From: Fibrobacter sp.
GTDB lineage: Bacteria; Fibrobacterota; Fibrobacteria; Fibrobacterales; Fibrobacteraceae
Reading direction: 5' to 3'
DNA: 64,000 nucleotides
Assembly (NCBI GenBank): GCA_012511955.1
Contig: JAAZFC010000113.1
Location: forward strand, 1 to 64,000
Shown: positions 36,987-46,176 of the stretch, one piece after another
How positions within the stretch are numbered: the first letter of the stretch is position 1
Layout: every line of letters starts with the position of its first letter
Notes under the pieces: model-generated
What the model saw: only the letters and a program-made list of their open reading frames with translations
Database searches by the model: none
Told to the model about the DNA's origin: nothing
Position numbers and translations under genes: made by a program

Positions 36987-37772
36987 ATGAGAAGTTTTAT
37001 AAAAAAGAGTGTATTTGCAGCTATATTGCTTAGTCTTTCTAGTTGCTTATTTACCTCACAGCATTTTAATACTGGTAAAATCTTATTACCAGGAGAAAAA
37101 GTCAATTCTTATGGTTTAACCCGTGGGCCTCTCTACTTTTGCGATGGGGATTTAGAAAAAGACTCAAAAGGGCATTCCCATTGCGTTGAATATGAAAGTG
37201 ATTGGGGAGTTGAGCATATTTCCGAAAGCTCTGTACCATCTTTTTCCATTGGGTGGCGTTTAGGTGTGCGCGAAAGTTGGGGTCCGCTTACTGGAGTGGA
37301 TTTTGGCTATCACATTGAATTTCCTGGCACTTTAGACTTCGATGTGCGCTGGGGTTTACCAAACTTTAAAATCCCTAATTTTTACCACAATGTATCCACT
37401 GGTTGGGGAATCGGTGCTTGGGCTGACAATAATTGGTTTGTGGAATACGCTGCCGGTTATGAATTACTTGGCCGTTATATTCTTTATGCAAACTTTAGAG
37501 AAACTTGGCTTTCCACCCAATTTGCTGATTTAACCTTAAATGCTAAACCTGAGGAAGATATTTTTAAACACGCTCGCAGTTTTATGCATCAACTTAGCGT
37601 AGGAACCAGGGTTAATTTCGCTGCCACTAGCTCTTTGCTGCCCACCTACCTGCATGTAAATGCCCATTATGGATTTCCTCAAATTATGCTATTTGGCATC
37701 AGACCACCCAAAGGCTCATCTATAGATAAGGTTTATTCTCGAATTAATGTGGGGCTAGAATGGAAAAGATAA
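36987..37772 (+). CDS. Putative outer-membrane lipoprotein with beta-rich body
   Basis: The signal peptide ends at a lipobox with Cys20 (L-S-S-C), so an outer-membrane lipoprotein is likely. The mature part is rich in Trp, Tyr, Gly and Phe and alternates like amphipathic strands, as in small barrels. It ends ...INVGLEWKR. The stop overlaps the start of the TonB-dependent receptor by 13 bases, which places it in the same operon as receptor, exbB, exbD and tonB. It may be an accessory surface component of the receptor (inference). I recognise no family. Confidence 0.6.
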   Translation: MRSFIKKSVFAAILLSLSSCLFTSQHFNTGKILLPGEKVNSYGLTRGPLYFCDGDLEKDSKGHSHCVEYESDWGVEHISESSVPSFSIGWRLGVRESWGPLTGVDFGYHIEFPGTLDFDVRWGLPNFKIPNFYHNVSTGWGIGAWADNNWFVEYAAGYELLGRYILYANFRETWLSTQFADLTLNAKPEEDIFKHARSFMHQLSVGTRVNFAATSSLLPTYLHVNAHYGFPQIMLFGIRPPKGSSIDKVYSRINVGLEWKR

Positions 37773-40405
37773 GCTTTATTCTTTCGTTTTTATTACTTGC
37801 TTCTGTGAGTTTTTCCCAAGATTTAACCGAGGCTGAGAACACCGAAATTTCTGTGCTTTGGGTATTGCTTCACGGTGAAGATGGTCAAAGCTTAGCCCAC
37901 CAAAAAATCATTTTAGATGGCGATACCGCTATCACCGACGAAGATGGCTTTTTAGAAAGCACTCATCCTGCGCAAACAGGGCATATTCAAGTGCAAATCG
38001 TCCATGATTCTTTGGAATTAGTGCAAAACACCTTTCATTTAGACCCCCAACAATCATTTGTGCAATTCACCCTCGAAGTGCAAAAAAAGCGCAGCGCTGT
38101 GGCTGAAACTGAAAGCAAAGCGGACATGGTGGTCATAGCTCGCCGTGAACCTCTCCACGACCGCAAAGAAATCTCCAAAATCGAAGTTAGCCGTGCAGAA
38201 ATGCGCGAAGTAGTGGGGGTGCAAAATGATCCCATCCAAGTTTTGCGAACTTTCCCCGGGGTAACTTCCACCAACGATGCCAATAATAGACCCTATGTGC
38301 GCGGTGGCGATTGGCATGAAACGCGGATTTTTTGGAATAGAGTTCCCATACTGCAACCATTTCATGTTGGCGGTTCCTATTCTCTTTTTAATATGGAATC
38401 CATAGATAATATGGTTTTTTACAGCGGTGGCTTTCCTGTGGAAGGCAGTAATTCCCTTTCGGGGGCAATATTTTTAACCAGCAGACCGCCGCCCTTAGAC
38501 ACCGCTTCTGCATGGGTTTCCATGAGCATGCTCAAAGGACACGCATGGGTAGGAGCCCCTATTATCAAAGAAAAACTTGGTATTTCTGTGGCTTACCAAA
38601 GCTTTTGGTACGATTTTCTCATCAAAAGATTCCTGGATTTAACCACACTATTTACCTCTTCTAAGAAATACAAAAACACCGTAAAAGAATTTAAAGAATA
38701 TGTGGATTTACCCAACTTTAAAGACTTTGAAGCCAGTATTAACTATCAGATTACCCCCTCCTTGCGTGTGGATTACACCTATTTAAGGGCATTAGATATA
38801 TATCGTGTGGTAGTTCCCCAAGAATATTCTGAAATTATTGACGGTGGTGGCTCAGCCCCTTCTCAACCCTCAAATTCCGAAAATATTTTAACCACTTTAA
38901 TACGCATGGATACAGTAGCTTTGGTGGAAATTCCCAATAATATTCACGGTTTAAACGCCCACTGGAACATTAATTCAAAATGGGATATCAAGGGAACTTT
39001 AGCCTACCAAGATCAATTTTGGAAGTTGCAATTTGGCAACATGGATTTGGGAGAAAGGCCCATTTACGACTTTGACCGCTATAACTGGCATGGCAATATA
39101 AATAGCTTGTACAGGCTCAATAGTCGTCACTTTCTAAGCTTGGGAATAATGGGAGAGTACGATCATATTGACTATTCTGTGAAAATTCCCCGCTTGGCCT
39201 ACGAAGCTCTTTTGCAAAGTAACTTAGATATGATGGAAAACATCACTTTTGTTGCTCCCGAAGGCATAGTTATCACGGAAGATGGAGCGGTGCGCTCTTT
39301 AGAAACGCTTTTTTCCAATATTTACATGGATTATGTGGGCTCCGTGGATAGAACTCAATGGGGAATGTACGCCTCAGACAACTGGACTTTAGACGAAAAT
39401 AATAGAGTAACTTTAGGGGCGCGCTTGGACTTTGAAAACGCCGCCAACTCCTTGTCTTTTTCCCCTCGCATTAGCTGGTTACATCGCCTTTCTCCCCGCC
39501 AAGAATTGTCTCTGAGCACAGGGATTTATGCCCAGGATAATTTTGAGTTTTACTATCGCCATTTAAACCCCAAACTCAAACCAGAAAAAGCTGGACACTT
39601 TAATGCCGAATGGAGCTTAGATATCACCCCTGATTACCGCATAGAAATCAGCAGTTATGCCAAAAAATACTGGGATTTAGCCGCAGGGCACTTGGTTAGC
39701 ACCGGAAAAATCGATGAATATGATGCCAGAGATGGTTTGCACAATATGTATGACATTGACCGAGATGTTCTATGGAATATGCCTGAGTCCGAATACCATA
39801 AAACGGTTAGCCCTGCGCAATGGGATAGTGTATTGTTAATGTATGGCGAAAAAACTTTAGCTTATGACAATGCAGCGGTGGGTTGGGCTTTGGGCACCGA
39901 ATTTAAACTCAATTATGACCCTACACCTATATGGCGAGGGTGGGCCAGCGCGGAAATCAGTATGAGTAAAAGACAAGATGATCGCGATGGAGTGTGGTAC
40001 AATTTCCGGCGTCACCGACCTTGGGCTATAAAACTGCATAACTATTTTGATATGCCCAGCGACTGGGAGTTTTCTGTGCGCCTAGAACATTCTGCAGGGC
40101 TAGTTTATACTGGATATACCGACTTTAACTTTAATAGTTTTGGATTTGAAGTGGATAATAGCGACACGCTCTTTGTAATAGAGAAGAAAAACAATCGCCG
40201 CTATGCTTATTACAATAGGCTAGACTTTGGCCTAAAACGCAACTTTAAATTTTTTGGATTGCCAGCTGTATCTTTTATGGAAGTATGGAATGCCTTTAAC
40301 ACCCCCAACTTTATTTTACGCGATTCCGAAACTGGTGCTCTTAAAAATGCAGATTTAAGCTATCCTATTCCTGTGTTTTTTAGCGGTTTTGAGTTGCGTT
40401 GGTAA
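37760..40405 (+). CDS. TonB-dependent outer-membrane receptor
   Basis: An 881-aa receptor with a signal peptide (1-20). An N-terminal carboxypeptidase-like regulatory domain (~30-110) is followed by a plug domain (~125-255, with PYVRGGDWHETRIFWNRVP) and a 22-strand-type barrel to the end, which finishes in an aromatic residue (...FELRW). It imports a ligand across the outer membrane with energy from TonB-ExbBD, which are encoded directly downstream. The ligand is not given by the sequence. No riboswitch or Fur-like site was seen in the short gap in front of the operon. Confidence 0.9.
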   Translation: MEKISFILSFLLLASVSFSQDLTEAENTEISVLWVLLHGEDGQSLAHQKIILDGDTAITDEDGFLESTHPAQTGHIQVQIVHDSLELVQNTFHLDPQQSFVQFTLEVQKKRSAVAETESKADMVVIARREPLHDRKEISKIEVSRAEMREVVGVQNDPIQVLRTFPGVTSTNDANNRPYVRGGDWHETRIFWNRVPILQPFHVGGSYSLFNMESIDNMVFYSGGFPVEGSNSLSGAIFLTSRPPPLDTASAWVSMSMLKGHAWVGAPIIKEKLGISVAYQSFWYDFLIKRFLDLTTLFTSSKKYKNTVKEFKEYVDLPNFKDFEASINYQITPSLRVDYTYLRALDIYRVVVPQEYSEIIDGGGSAPSQPSNSENILTTLIRMDTVALVEIPNNIHGLNAHWNINSKWDIKGTLAYQDQFWKLQFGNMDLGERPIYDFDRYNWHGNINSLYRLNSRHFLSLGIMGEYDHIDYSVKIPRLAYEALLQSNLDMMENITFVAPEGIVITEDGAVRSLETLFSNIYMDYVGSVDRTQWGMYASDNWTLDENNRVTLGARLDFENAANSLSFSPRISWLHRLSPRQELSLSTGIYAQDNFEFYYRHLNPKLKPEKAGHFNAEWSLDITPDYRIEISSYAKKYWDLAAGHLVSTGKIDEYDARDGLHNMYDIDRDVLWNMPESEYHKTVSPAQWDSVLLMYGEKTLAYDNAAVGWALGTEFKLNYDPTPIWRGWASAEISMSKRQDDRDGVWYNFRRHRPWAIKLHNYFDMPSDWEFSVRLEHSAGLVYTGYTDFNFNSFGFEVDNSDTLFVIEKKNNRRYAYYNRLDFGLKRNFKFFGLPAVSFMEVWNAFNTPNFILRDSETGALKNADLSYPIPVFFSGFELRW

Positions 40406-40420
40406 ACTTACAGAGGATTT

Positions 40421-41032
40421 ATGATAGAATATTTTAAACTCGGTGGCATTTTTATGTGGCCCATATTGTTCAGTTCGATATGGGCGGTGGCTTTGCTTAT
40501 AGAAAGAGCCCTTACTTATACCAAAACCCGTAAAATTCTGCGCAAACAAGCCCAAAGTTTTTTTGAAATTGCAGAAAAACAAAGTTTAGATGCTGCTTTA
40601 CGAGAATTAGATGAATATCATGGTCTTTTGCCCGATATTTTACGCGCCGCTTGGGATCCTCAACATCCCAATGTATCCATAGCGGAGCGCAATGTAGAAG
40701 AGGTTTTACACCAATATAAACCTGCACTCGAAAAATCCCTAGCTACTTTGGCTACTTTGGCTGCCATTCAGCCATTATTGGGATTATTGGGAACTATTTC
40801 TGGTATGATTGCCACTTTTTCGGTGATTAGTTCTGCGGGAACTGGGGATCCTCGAGCCTTAGCCGATGGAATTTCCGAAGCTATGATCACCACCCAAGCT
40901 GGACTAAGCGTGGCTTTACCCATTTTGCTAGGACATAACTTTTTGCGCAATCGCTATCGCAATATCTTAGCCAGTTTGCAACAATACTGTGCACGCGCCT
41001 TAAAAGACAGGGAAAGACATGGCGCTGAATGA
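40421..41032 (+). CDS. exbB: MotA/TolQ/ExbB proton channel family protein
   Basis: A 203-aa inner-membrane protein with three hydrophobic segments (~10-30, ~105-130, ~145-170). The family's TLATLAAIQPLLGLLGTISGMI and TTQAGLSVALP motifs are visible. It forms the proton channel that powers TonB together with ExbD. The gene begins 15 bases after the receptor, with AGAGGAT as ribosome-binding site, and overlaps exbD by 14 bases. Linkage to tonB favours ExbB over TolQ. Confidence 0.88.
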   Translation: MIEYFKLGGIFMWPILFSSIWAVALLIERALTYTKTRKILRKQAQSFFEIAEKQSLDAALRELDEYHGLLPDILRAAWDPQHPNVSIAERNVEEVLHQYKPALEKSLATLATLAAIQPLLGLLGTISGMIATFSVISSAGTGDPRALADGISEAMITTQAGLSVALPILLGHNFLRNRYRNILASLQQYCARALKDRERHGAE

Positions 41033-41432
41033 TTTTTTTAATGAAGAAGAAGTTGAAGCTAGAGTAGATTTATCGCCACTAATAGATATGGTTTTTTTGC
41101 TTTTGCTGTACTTTATGGTGGCCACTACCATGGATCGCACCGAGGCTATTAAAGTGGAAAAAGCCGAAGCTCAAACTGCCACTTCTTTAGATGAAGAAAA
41201 GTTTAGAATCGTGCTAGACTCCACCGGCAAAGCTTGGTTGGGAACGGATTTAGTGCCAGTGGAAGATGCTCTGCATGAGTCCATACAATGGCACAGTCAA
41301 AACCCCGAAGGCGTGATATTAATTATTCCCGATAAACGCTCGCCCATGGAGCCTTTTATACAAATTATGGATGGACTTAAAGCCCAAGGCGTGCGCAATA
41401 TGGCCATTGGCACCCAGCCGGGACAAAGGTAA
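41019..41432 (+). CDS. exbD: Biopolymer transport protein ExbD/TolR family
   Basis: A single N-terminal membrane helix carries the conserved Asp (in DLSPLIDMVFLLLLYFM) needed for proton use. It is followed by a ~90-residue periplasmic domain. The length of 137 aa is typical. It overlaps exbB and is 14 bases from tonB, so the three are one transcription unit with the receptor. Confidence 0.88.
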   Translation: MALNDFFNEEEVEARVDLSPLIDMVFLLLLYFMVATTMDRTEAIKVEKAEAQTATSLDEEKFRIVLDSTGKAWLGTDLVPVEDALHESIQWHSQNPEGVILIIPDKRSPMEPFIQIMDGLKAQGVRNMAIGTQPGQR

Positions 41433-41446
41433 AATTCACAAGCACT

Positions 41447-42139
41447 ATGGAAAATCGCTACATATATTGGGGCATCGCAGCGAGCTTTTTGCTCCACGGT
41501 GCTTTACTATTTGTGCGTTGGGAGCCACCCCCACCCCCAGATGAGCCTTTGGAAGAGATTTTGGTAGATTTATTGGTAGAAGAAGCTATTCCCGAAGTGG
41601 AAGCTCCTGTGGAACCACCACCTCCACCTCCGCCCCCACCGCCTCCTCCCCCCATGCCCGAGGTGATTCCCGAACCCGAAGAAATTCCCCCCGATGCTCC
41701 CACCGAAACTGTGGCGGAAGTGGATAGCATTCCCCCAGCGGAGCCTGAACCCCCAGCATCTCCGGTGGTTTCTGCCCAAGGCCAAGCCGATGCCAAACCC
41801 ACCCGTGCCACCCGCTTTGGCAGTGGTGATTCCCAACCTGGAACCTACGGCGTGGGCCAGCTAGACAACAGTGATTTTAAACCTTTTGGCAACTTGAAAC
41901 CCACCTATCCCGCCGTGGCCCGCAAATTAGGCGTTCAAGGGCGCGCCACGGTTCGCGTGCTCGTCAACCCCAAAGGCCGTGTGGATAGCGTGCAAATCGT
42001 GGAATGGAAAGGCCACCCCGCCTTTGGTGACAACGCCGCTCAAAGCGCTCGCCAATGGCGCTTCGCCCCACCTCGTTACAAAGGCCAACCGGCTCGCGCC
42101 TGGTATTCCCGCACCATCGACTTCCGTCTATCGGATTAG
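41447..42139 (+). CDS. tonB: Energy transducer TonB
   Basis: One membrane helix (~8-25) is followed by an acidic/Pro-rich spacer that includes a run of 13 prolines around residues 58-71 and further E-P repeats. The C-terminal TonB domain (~145-230) has the motif YPAVARKLGVQGRATVRVLVNPKGRVDSVQI. It spans the periplasm and passes energy to outer-membrane receptors. It closes the receptor/exbB/exbD operon and lies 16 bases from the convergent Fic remnant. Confidence 0.9.
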   Translation: MENRYIYWGIAASFLLHGALLFVRWEPPPPPDEPLEEILVDLLVEEAIPEVEAPVEPPPPPPPPPPPPPMPEVIPEPEEIPPDAPTETVAEVDSIPPAEPEPPASPVVSAQGQADAKPTRATRFGSGDSQPGTYGVGQLDNSDFKPFGNLKPTYPAVARKLGVQGRATVRVLVNPKGRVDSVQIVEWKGHPAFGDNAAQSARQWRFAPPRYKGQPARAWYSRTIDFRLSD

Positions 42140-42155
42140 TTTTTAAGATAATATT

Positions 42156-42749
42156 TTAGCGTCTTATCAATAACTCAAACAACTTTTCATTGATGTAATA
42201 ATTGCCGGTTCCCAACTTTTCTTTTTTTAAAATATTGTCTTTGGCCAATTTATTTAGATAATTTGCTGCGGTCACCCTCGTCACCCCTAAATCATTTACA
42301 ACAAACTCAATTTTGGTATAAGGATGCTTAAATAAATTATTCAATAAGTCTTGGCTATAAAACTTGTAATTGGCTCTAATTTTGTGCTTAAATTCCAACA
42401 TTAATGCTTTAATTTTTAAAACTAAAGCAATGGTTTCACGAGCAGTTTCTTCTACACCTTTAACCATAAAAAGAATCCAATCTTCCCATGAAGCCTCAAC
42501 CCGAACTTTTTGTAGGTGCTGATAGTAATCATTTTTATGCTTGATGATATAACTACTTAAATACAAAATTGGCAAGTTTAACAGTTTTTGATTTATCAAA
42601 TAGAGTACATTAATAATCCTTCCCGTTCTCCCATTTCCATCGTAAAAAGGATGAATACTTTCAAATTGGTAATGAATAATTGCCATTTTAATTAATGGAT
42701 CTATATCACAGATTTTTGGGTCATTTATATACTCTTCCAAATTAGCCAT
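42156..42749 (-). CDS. Fic family protein, N-terminally truncated
   Basis: The Fic motif HPFYDGNGRTGR (His33) and the C-terminal winged-helix part (~130-197) are intact. Family members are usually ~350-380 aa, with about 150 more residues in front. The frame in front of the ATG stays open for ~22 codons with Fic-like sequence (E-I-L-R-L-M-A-N-L-E-E-Y) up to a TAG. The GH43 gene ends only 82 bases upstream, so the N-terminal half has been lost. Fic enzymes transfer AMP to target proteins. This copy lacks the usual N-terminal inhibitory and substrate-binding part, so it is probably a decaying gene. Confidence 0.7.
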   Translation of the reverse strand: MANLEEYINDPKICDIDPLIKMAIIHYQFESIHPFYDGNGRTGRIINVLYLINQKLLNLPILYLSSYIIKHKNDYYQHLQKVRVEASWEDWILFMVKGVEETARETIALVLKIKALMLEFKHKIRANYKFYSQDLLNNLFKHPYTKIEFVVNDLGVTRVTAANYLNKLAKDNILKKEKLGTGNYYINEKLFELLIRR

Positions 42750-42831
42750 TAGCCGTAAAATTTCATTATGTATATACTTTTGAATTTTCTATACATAGCT
42801 TGCATAATGCATATATAAATTGACATTAGCT

Positions 42832-45090
42832 TTACTTTATGGGGATTTTCACATTATAAAGCAGTTTTCCTGCATTATATACGCTCAAAAACCTAAGACC
42901 ATGGTAGTTTTCATTGACTTTTATGGATTTCCTTTGCTTATTATGCGATGCCTCAATTGTTCCAGATGATATTAACTTCCCTTGTACATCGCAAATAGAA
43001 TATTTAAACATACCTGCAGGTAATTGTAACTTGATTTCCGAGCTGTGGCGGTCATAAACAGCCGCAAAGCTCCTAGTTATTTTCGATTTTTCAAGATTAG
43101 TAGGGACTTGCTGGGTTTTGCGCAGTTCTAACCAGTCGATATTAAACAAATAATCGTCGCTGCCTACAAATTCCAGCTTTAATAATTGCGATCCTGCTTC
43201 GAGAAACACAATGGTAGAATCGAGATACCAATCGTGCCAGCCCGCAGTTTGAGAATTATCCACCTTTAAGCTACCAATCTGCTCATTAGCACCATTTTTT
43301 AACACAATGCTATTGTCGCCATCTACATTACTCGCCACCTTAAACACAACTTGATAATGCGAAGCTTCGGCAACTTCAATTTGATAATGCGCCCAATCCC
43401 CCGAATTTATCCATCCCATATTTATATTACCATCGGCATCCGCTTCGGTTTGTACGCCTTCCATGGCGAAATAAGCTTCCGCTTCAATTTTGCCTGGCAC
43501 TGCGTGAGGTTTAGGGGGTTCCACCACATCAAAAGGATAATCATTAATAATATAATGATCAAAATCCACATATCCCCCCGTATTTTTAGTGGCATAATTA
43601 AATAACGCAAAGCGATAACCCATAAAATGCTCTAACTTATATGTCATGCGCAAAGTATTGCCAATGCTTTGCCAACTATTGCCGTCTAAACTGTAATAAA
43701 AATTAGCCTCGTCCTTTTGATTCACAAAATCCATGCGAATGCGCAAATGCACCTCATTTTGCTCTAAAGGTACGCTGGCAATCTCTGTGGGTTCAGAATT
43801 TTTGGCGTGAACCATAACTATGCTTTTAGTATTCCCAGTCATTTTTACCGCCACATAACCGTATTCAAACTGCAAAGCTCCTAAACCAGCCACATCACCG
43901 TCCTTCATATTTGACACATCTATGGCAATACTCCCCACGGACTCAGGACCAATAGAACGCTGGGTTAAAGTGTTTTGAGTTGCTAAAAAATTTTGATCCA
44001 AGCGTTGGTTTATCAAGCGCAAATAACCTGGCCGTGCAGTTAAAGACCAACCATCAGCCACGGGATTGTGATTCCATTGCCACTCTAACTTTAAACCATT
44101 ATTTTTGTGATTAATAACATTAAAATCGTCTGATGCTATTATTCCTTTTAAATCCGTACCATTTAGCGGAATATCCAAATTAGTAGGTACTTTCCCGTCA
44201 ATGCCAAAAACTGGCCAATCATTTTCCCAAGTTATGGGAACCAAATAAGGGATTCTACCCACGGCTCCATTATCTTTAAACAAATAAGCGTACCATTTAC
44301 CCTCAGGAGTGCTAATTAATCCCCCTTGGGCCACTCCTTGATCACTCAAAGCCACTCTACCTTCGTAAGGACCGGTTAAATTGCGGGAGCGGTGAATGGT
44401 TACAGTGCGTCCATTGTTTTGGGGCCAACAGATATTCATCACATAGTAATATCCGTTGATTTTAAAAACCTGAGTGCCTTCGGCGGTTAAGATAAAATTA
44501 GAACCAGCCACACTAGAAGCTTTGTTAATTATCACTTGATTAAGCCCCCCTGGTTTGTAATCGGTGGCTTCGGCATTTAGCTCTTTAATTTCGATATTAT
44601 CATGTCCAAAAATCAAATAATTACGACCATCATCGTCCATAAGCAAATCAGCATCATGGGCTAAAGGGCTTAAAACATGGGCACTATAAGGACCATTTTC
44701 AATATCTTTGGTTATGTAAATGTGAGATCTACCCGTGGTGTAAGAAAATGTGAGTATGTAAAATGTGCCATCTTTGTACTTGATAGAACTAGCCCAAGAC
44801 CCTTTACCATAGGCATCTTGGCCGTTATTTAAATTTATATTAGCAGATTCAGCCAAACGGTCATAAGCGTAATTTACTAGCTCCCAATTTACCAGATTTT
44901 TCGACTTCATTATCGGTACACCAGGGCTCAAATGCATGGTGGTACTTGTCATATAATAAGTATCGCCCACCCGTACCATGGAGGCATCGGGAACATCGGA
45001 CCATATTATAGGATTTTTGGCATTTTGACCGAAACAACTTAGTGCTGCCATAAGCACTATTATAATGAAATACTTGACTTTCTTAAGCAT
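42832..45090 (-). CDS. Secreted GH43 family glycosidase (xylosidase/arabinofuranosidase type) with CBM6 and C-terminal sorting-like domain
   Basis: A signal peptide of ~21 aa leads to a five-bladed GH43 propeller (~25-310). The base is likely Asp35 in VPDASMVR, and the acid Glu lies near residue 204 in AEGTQVF. A DUF1349/GH43-C-like beta-sandwich (~330-515), a CBM6-like module (~530-650) and a C-terminal sorting-like tail follow. It trims xylan or arabinan side chains or ends; exact specificity is unknown. A 15-bp palindrome lies ~137 bases upstream of its start. It is monocistronic. Confidence 0.88.
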   Translation of the reverse strand: MLKKVKYFIIIVLMAALSCFGQNAKNPIIWSDVPDASMVRVGDTYYMTSTTMHLSPGVPIMKSKNLVNWELVNYAYDRLAESANINLNNGQDAYGKGSWASSIKYKDGTFYILTFSYTTGRSHIYITKDIENGPYSAHVLSPLAHDADLLMDDDGRNYLIFGHDNIEIKELNAEATDYKPGGLNQVIINKASSVAGSNFILTAEGTQVFKINGYYYVMNICWPQNNGRTVTIHRSRNLTGPYEGRVALSDQGVAQGGLISTPEGKWYAYLFKDNGAVGRIPYLVPITWENDWPVFGIDGKVPTNLDIPLNGTDLKGIIASDDFNVINHKNNGLKLEWQWNHNPVADGWSLTARPGYLRLINQRLDQNFLATQNTLTQRSIGPESVGSIAIDVSNMKDGDVAGLGALQFEYGYVAVKMTGNTKSIVMVHAKNSEPTEIASVPLEQNEVHLRIRMDFVNQKDEANFYYSLDGNSWQSIGNTLRMTYKLEHFMGYRFALFNYATKNTGGYVDFDHYIINDYPFDVVEPPKPHAVPGKIEAEAYFAMEGVQTEADADGNINMGWINSGDWAHYQIEVAEASHYQVVFKVASNVDGDNSIVLKNGANEQIGSLKVDNSQTAGWHDWYLDSTIVFLEAGSQLLKLEFVGSDDYLFNIDWLELRKTQQVPTNLEKSKITRSFAAVYDRHSSEIKLQLPAGMFKYSICDVQGKLISSGTIEASHNKQRKSIKVNENYHGLRFLSVYNAGKLLYNVKIPIK

Positions 45091-45226
45091 TTTAAACTCC
45101 TAATGCACCATGAAATTCCGTTGGATTTCTTTCATACCTGCATTAACTTTAAACCATGACCCATAACTTTCTTCTTATAATTTATGCTGAAATATTGACT
45201 TTTTGTCATGAAATCATGGGATTTTG

Positions 45227-45241
45227 TGGACATATTGTCCA
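45227..45241. promoter_or_regulatory. 15-bp palindrome TGGACATATTGTCCA, candidate operator
   Basis: Perfect 6-base arms (TGGACA/TGTCCA) around TAT lie in the 237-base gap between the divergent GH43 and DUF2726 genes. Position fits an operator for either. No regulator is known. Confidence 0.35.
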
Positions 45242-45327
45242 TATTGCTACAATTCACAGCTAATTCTGGGACTTTACGCCTGCTCGCACACACTAGGTTT
45301 TGGCTTAACTTATTGTAAATTTAATTT

Positions 45328-45867
45328 ATGACATATTTAATCATTCTCGCCATAGCAGTAGGCGCAATTTATCAATACTCTAAAATAAATTCCAAAAACT
45401 CACGAAATGACGCTAGTTCGAGTGTTAACTCGCAAAGATACCCCATTGGAGAATTTAATTCACAAAAATTTGCGCTTACTAAGACCGAAATGCGCTTTTT
45501 TAGCCAACTTGACTTTATCAAACCAGAAAATCGTCATATTTTGATGAAAGTGCGCCTTTGCGATGTGGTTAAACCAGCCGCTAAGGGCAAACAAGGCTAC
45601 GCCGACTGGGGGCGCATCAAGTCCAAACACTTGGATTTTGTCATTATTGACCCCACCACCAGTAAAATTATCAGCTGCATTGAGCTGGATGACTATTCCC
45701 ATAATAGTAAAGCTGCCAAAAAGCGCGACAAAACCAAAGATATTGCTCTAAAAAGCGCCCAAGTCAAGCTGTATCGCTTCCAAGTGCGCAATCAATACGA
45801 CCCCGAACAACTTAAAGAAGTGTGGGGTGAGGAAGAGACTGGGACAATAAAAGAAGGGTCACAATGA
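45328..45867 (+). CDS. DUF2726 domain protein with N-terminal membrane anchor
   Basis: A hydrophobic N-terminal segment (~1-16) is followed by a polar stretch and a DUF2726 domain (~50-170). Family features are LTKTEMRFF, a DFVIID segment and ELDDYSH, which together recall restriction-endonuclease-like folds. The biochemical role of DUF2726 is not established. The gene stands alone: GH43 is divergent upstream and the riboswitch region follows ~100 bases downstream. Confidence 0.75.
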   Translation: MTYLIILAIAVGAIYQYSKINSKNSRNDASSSVNSQRYPIGEFNSQKFALTKTEMRFFSQLDFIKPENRHILMKVRLCDVVKPAAKGKQGYADWGRIKSKHLDFVIIDPTTSKIISCIELDDYSHNSKAAKKRDKTKDIALKSAQVKLYRFQVRNQYDPEQLKEVWGEEETGTIKEGSQ

Positions 45868-45930
45868 ACATTATTGCAACATCTTAACTTAAAGCCCGAG
45901 GTTCTTTTTCCGTCTTTTAACCACAACCCC

Positions 45931-45967
45931 TTGTATTCTTAAAAGTATTTACTACTATATGTAGTAA
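45931..45967 (+). promoter_or_regulatory. Candidate promoter of the nrdDG leader with palindromic operator-like site
   Basis: TTGTAT (45931-45936) and TACTAT (45953-45958) are 16 bases apart, giving a sigma70-like promoter just before the riboswitch. The -10 box is embedded in a perfect 7-bp-arm palindrome, TTACTAC-TATAT-GTAGTAA (45949-45967). A protein binding there would block the promoter. It does not match the 16-bp NrdR box closely. Confidence 0.4.
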
Positions 45968-46155
45968 GCTGGTGATTGCGAGAGCAATCTTAAAAGGGAA
46001 TCCCGTGTGAATCGGGGGCTGTCCCGCAGCGGTAATAAGGAACGAAGGCCTCCCCCGGTTTAGGGAAAAGGCACTGGGCATTTTGCCCGGGAAGCCGAGG
46101 CCAGTAGGATTTCGCAAGAAAGCGCCTTTAAGTCCGAAGACCTGCCAGTGGTTAA
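45960..46155 (+). promoter_or_regulatory. Cobalamin (adenosylcobalamin) riboswitch
   Basis: The conserved B12-element blocks occur in order: GGGAATCCCGTG (near 45996), CTGTCCCGCAGCGGTAA (near 46018), GGGAAGCC (near 46089) and GTCCGAAGACCTGCC (near 46132). The ribosome-binding site GGAAGGAGAT and the nrdD ATG lie ~14-30 bases downstream with no terminator between. This suggests that bound cobalamin blocks translation of nrdD. A B12-controlled class III reductase implies a B12-dependent (class II) reductase elsewhere. Confidence 0.92.
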
Positions 46156-46176
46156 CCTCGACGGAAGGAGATCCTT

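Noticed and set aside
41458-41811. Gly-rich minus-strand ORF opposite tonB
   Set aside because: It is the mirror of the poly-Pro spacer codons in tonB and not a real gene.
45949-45967. NrdR box upstream of nrdD
   Set aside because: The palindrome has an odd length and does not keep the conserved positions of the 16-bp NrdR consensus, and no second tandem box is seen.
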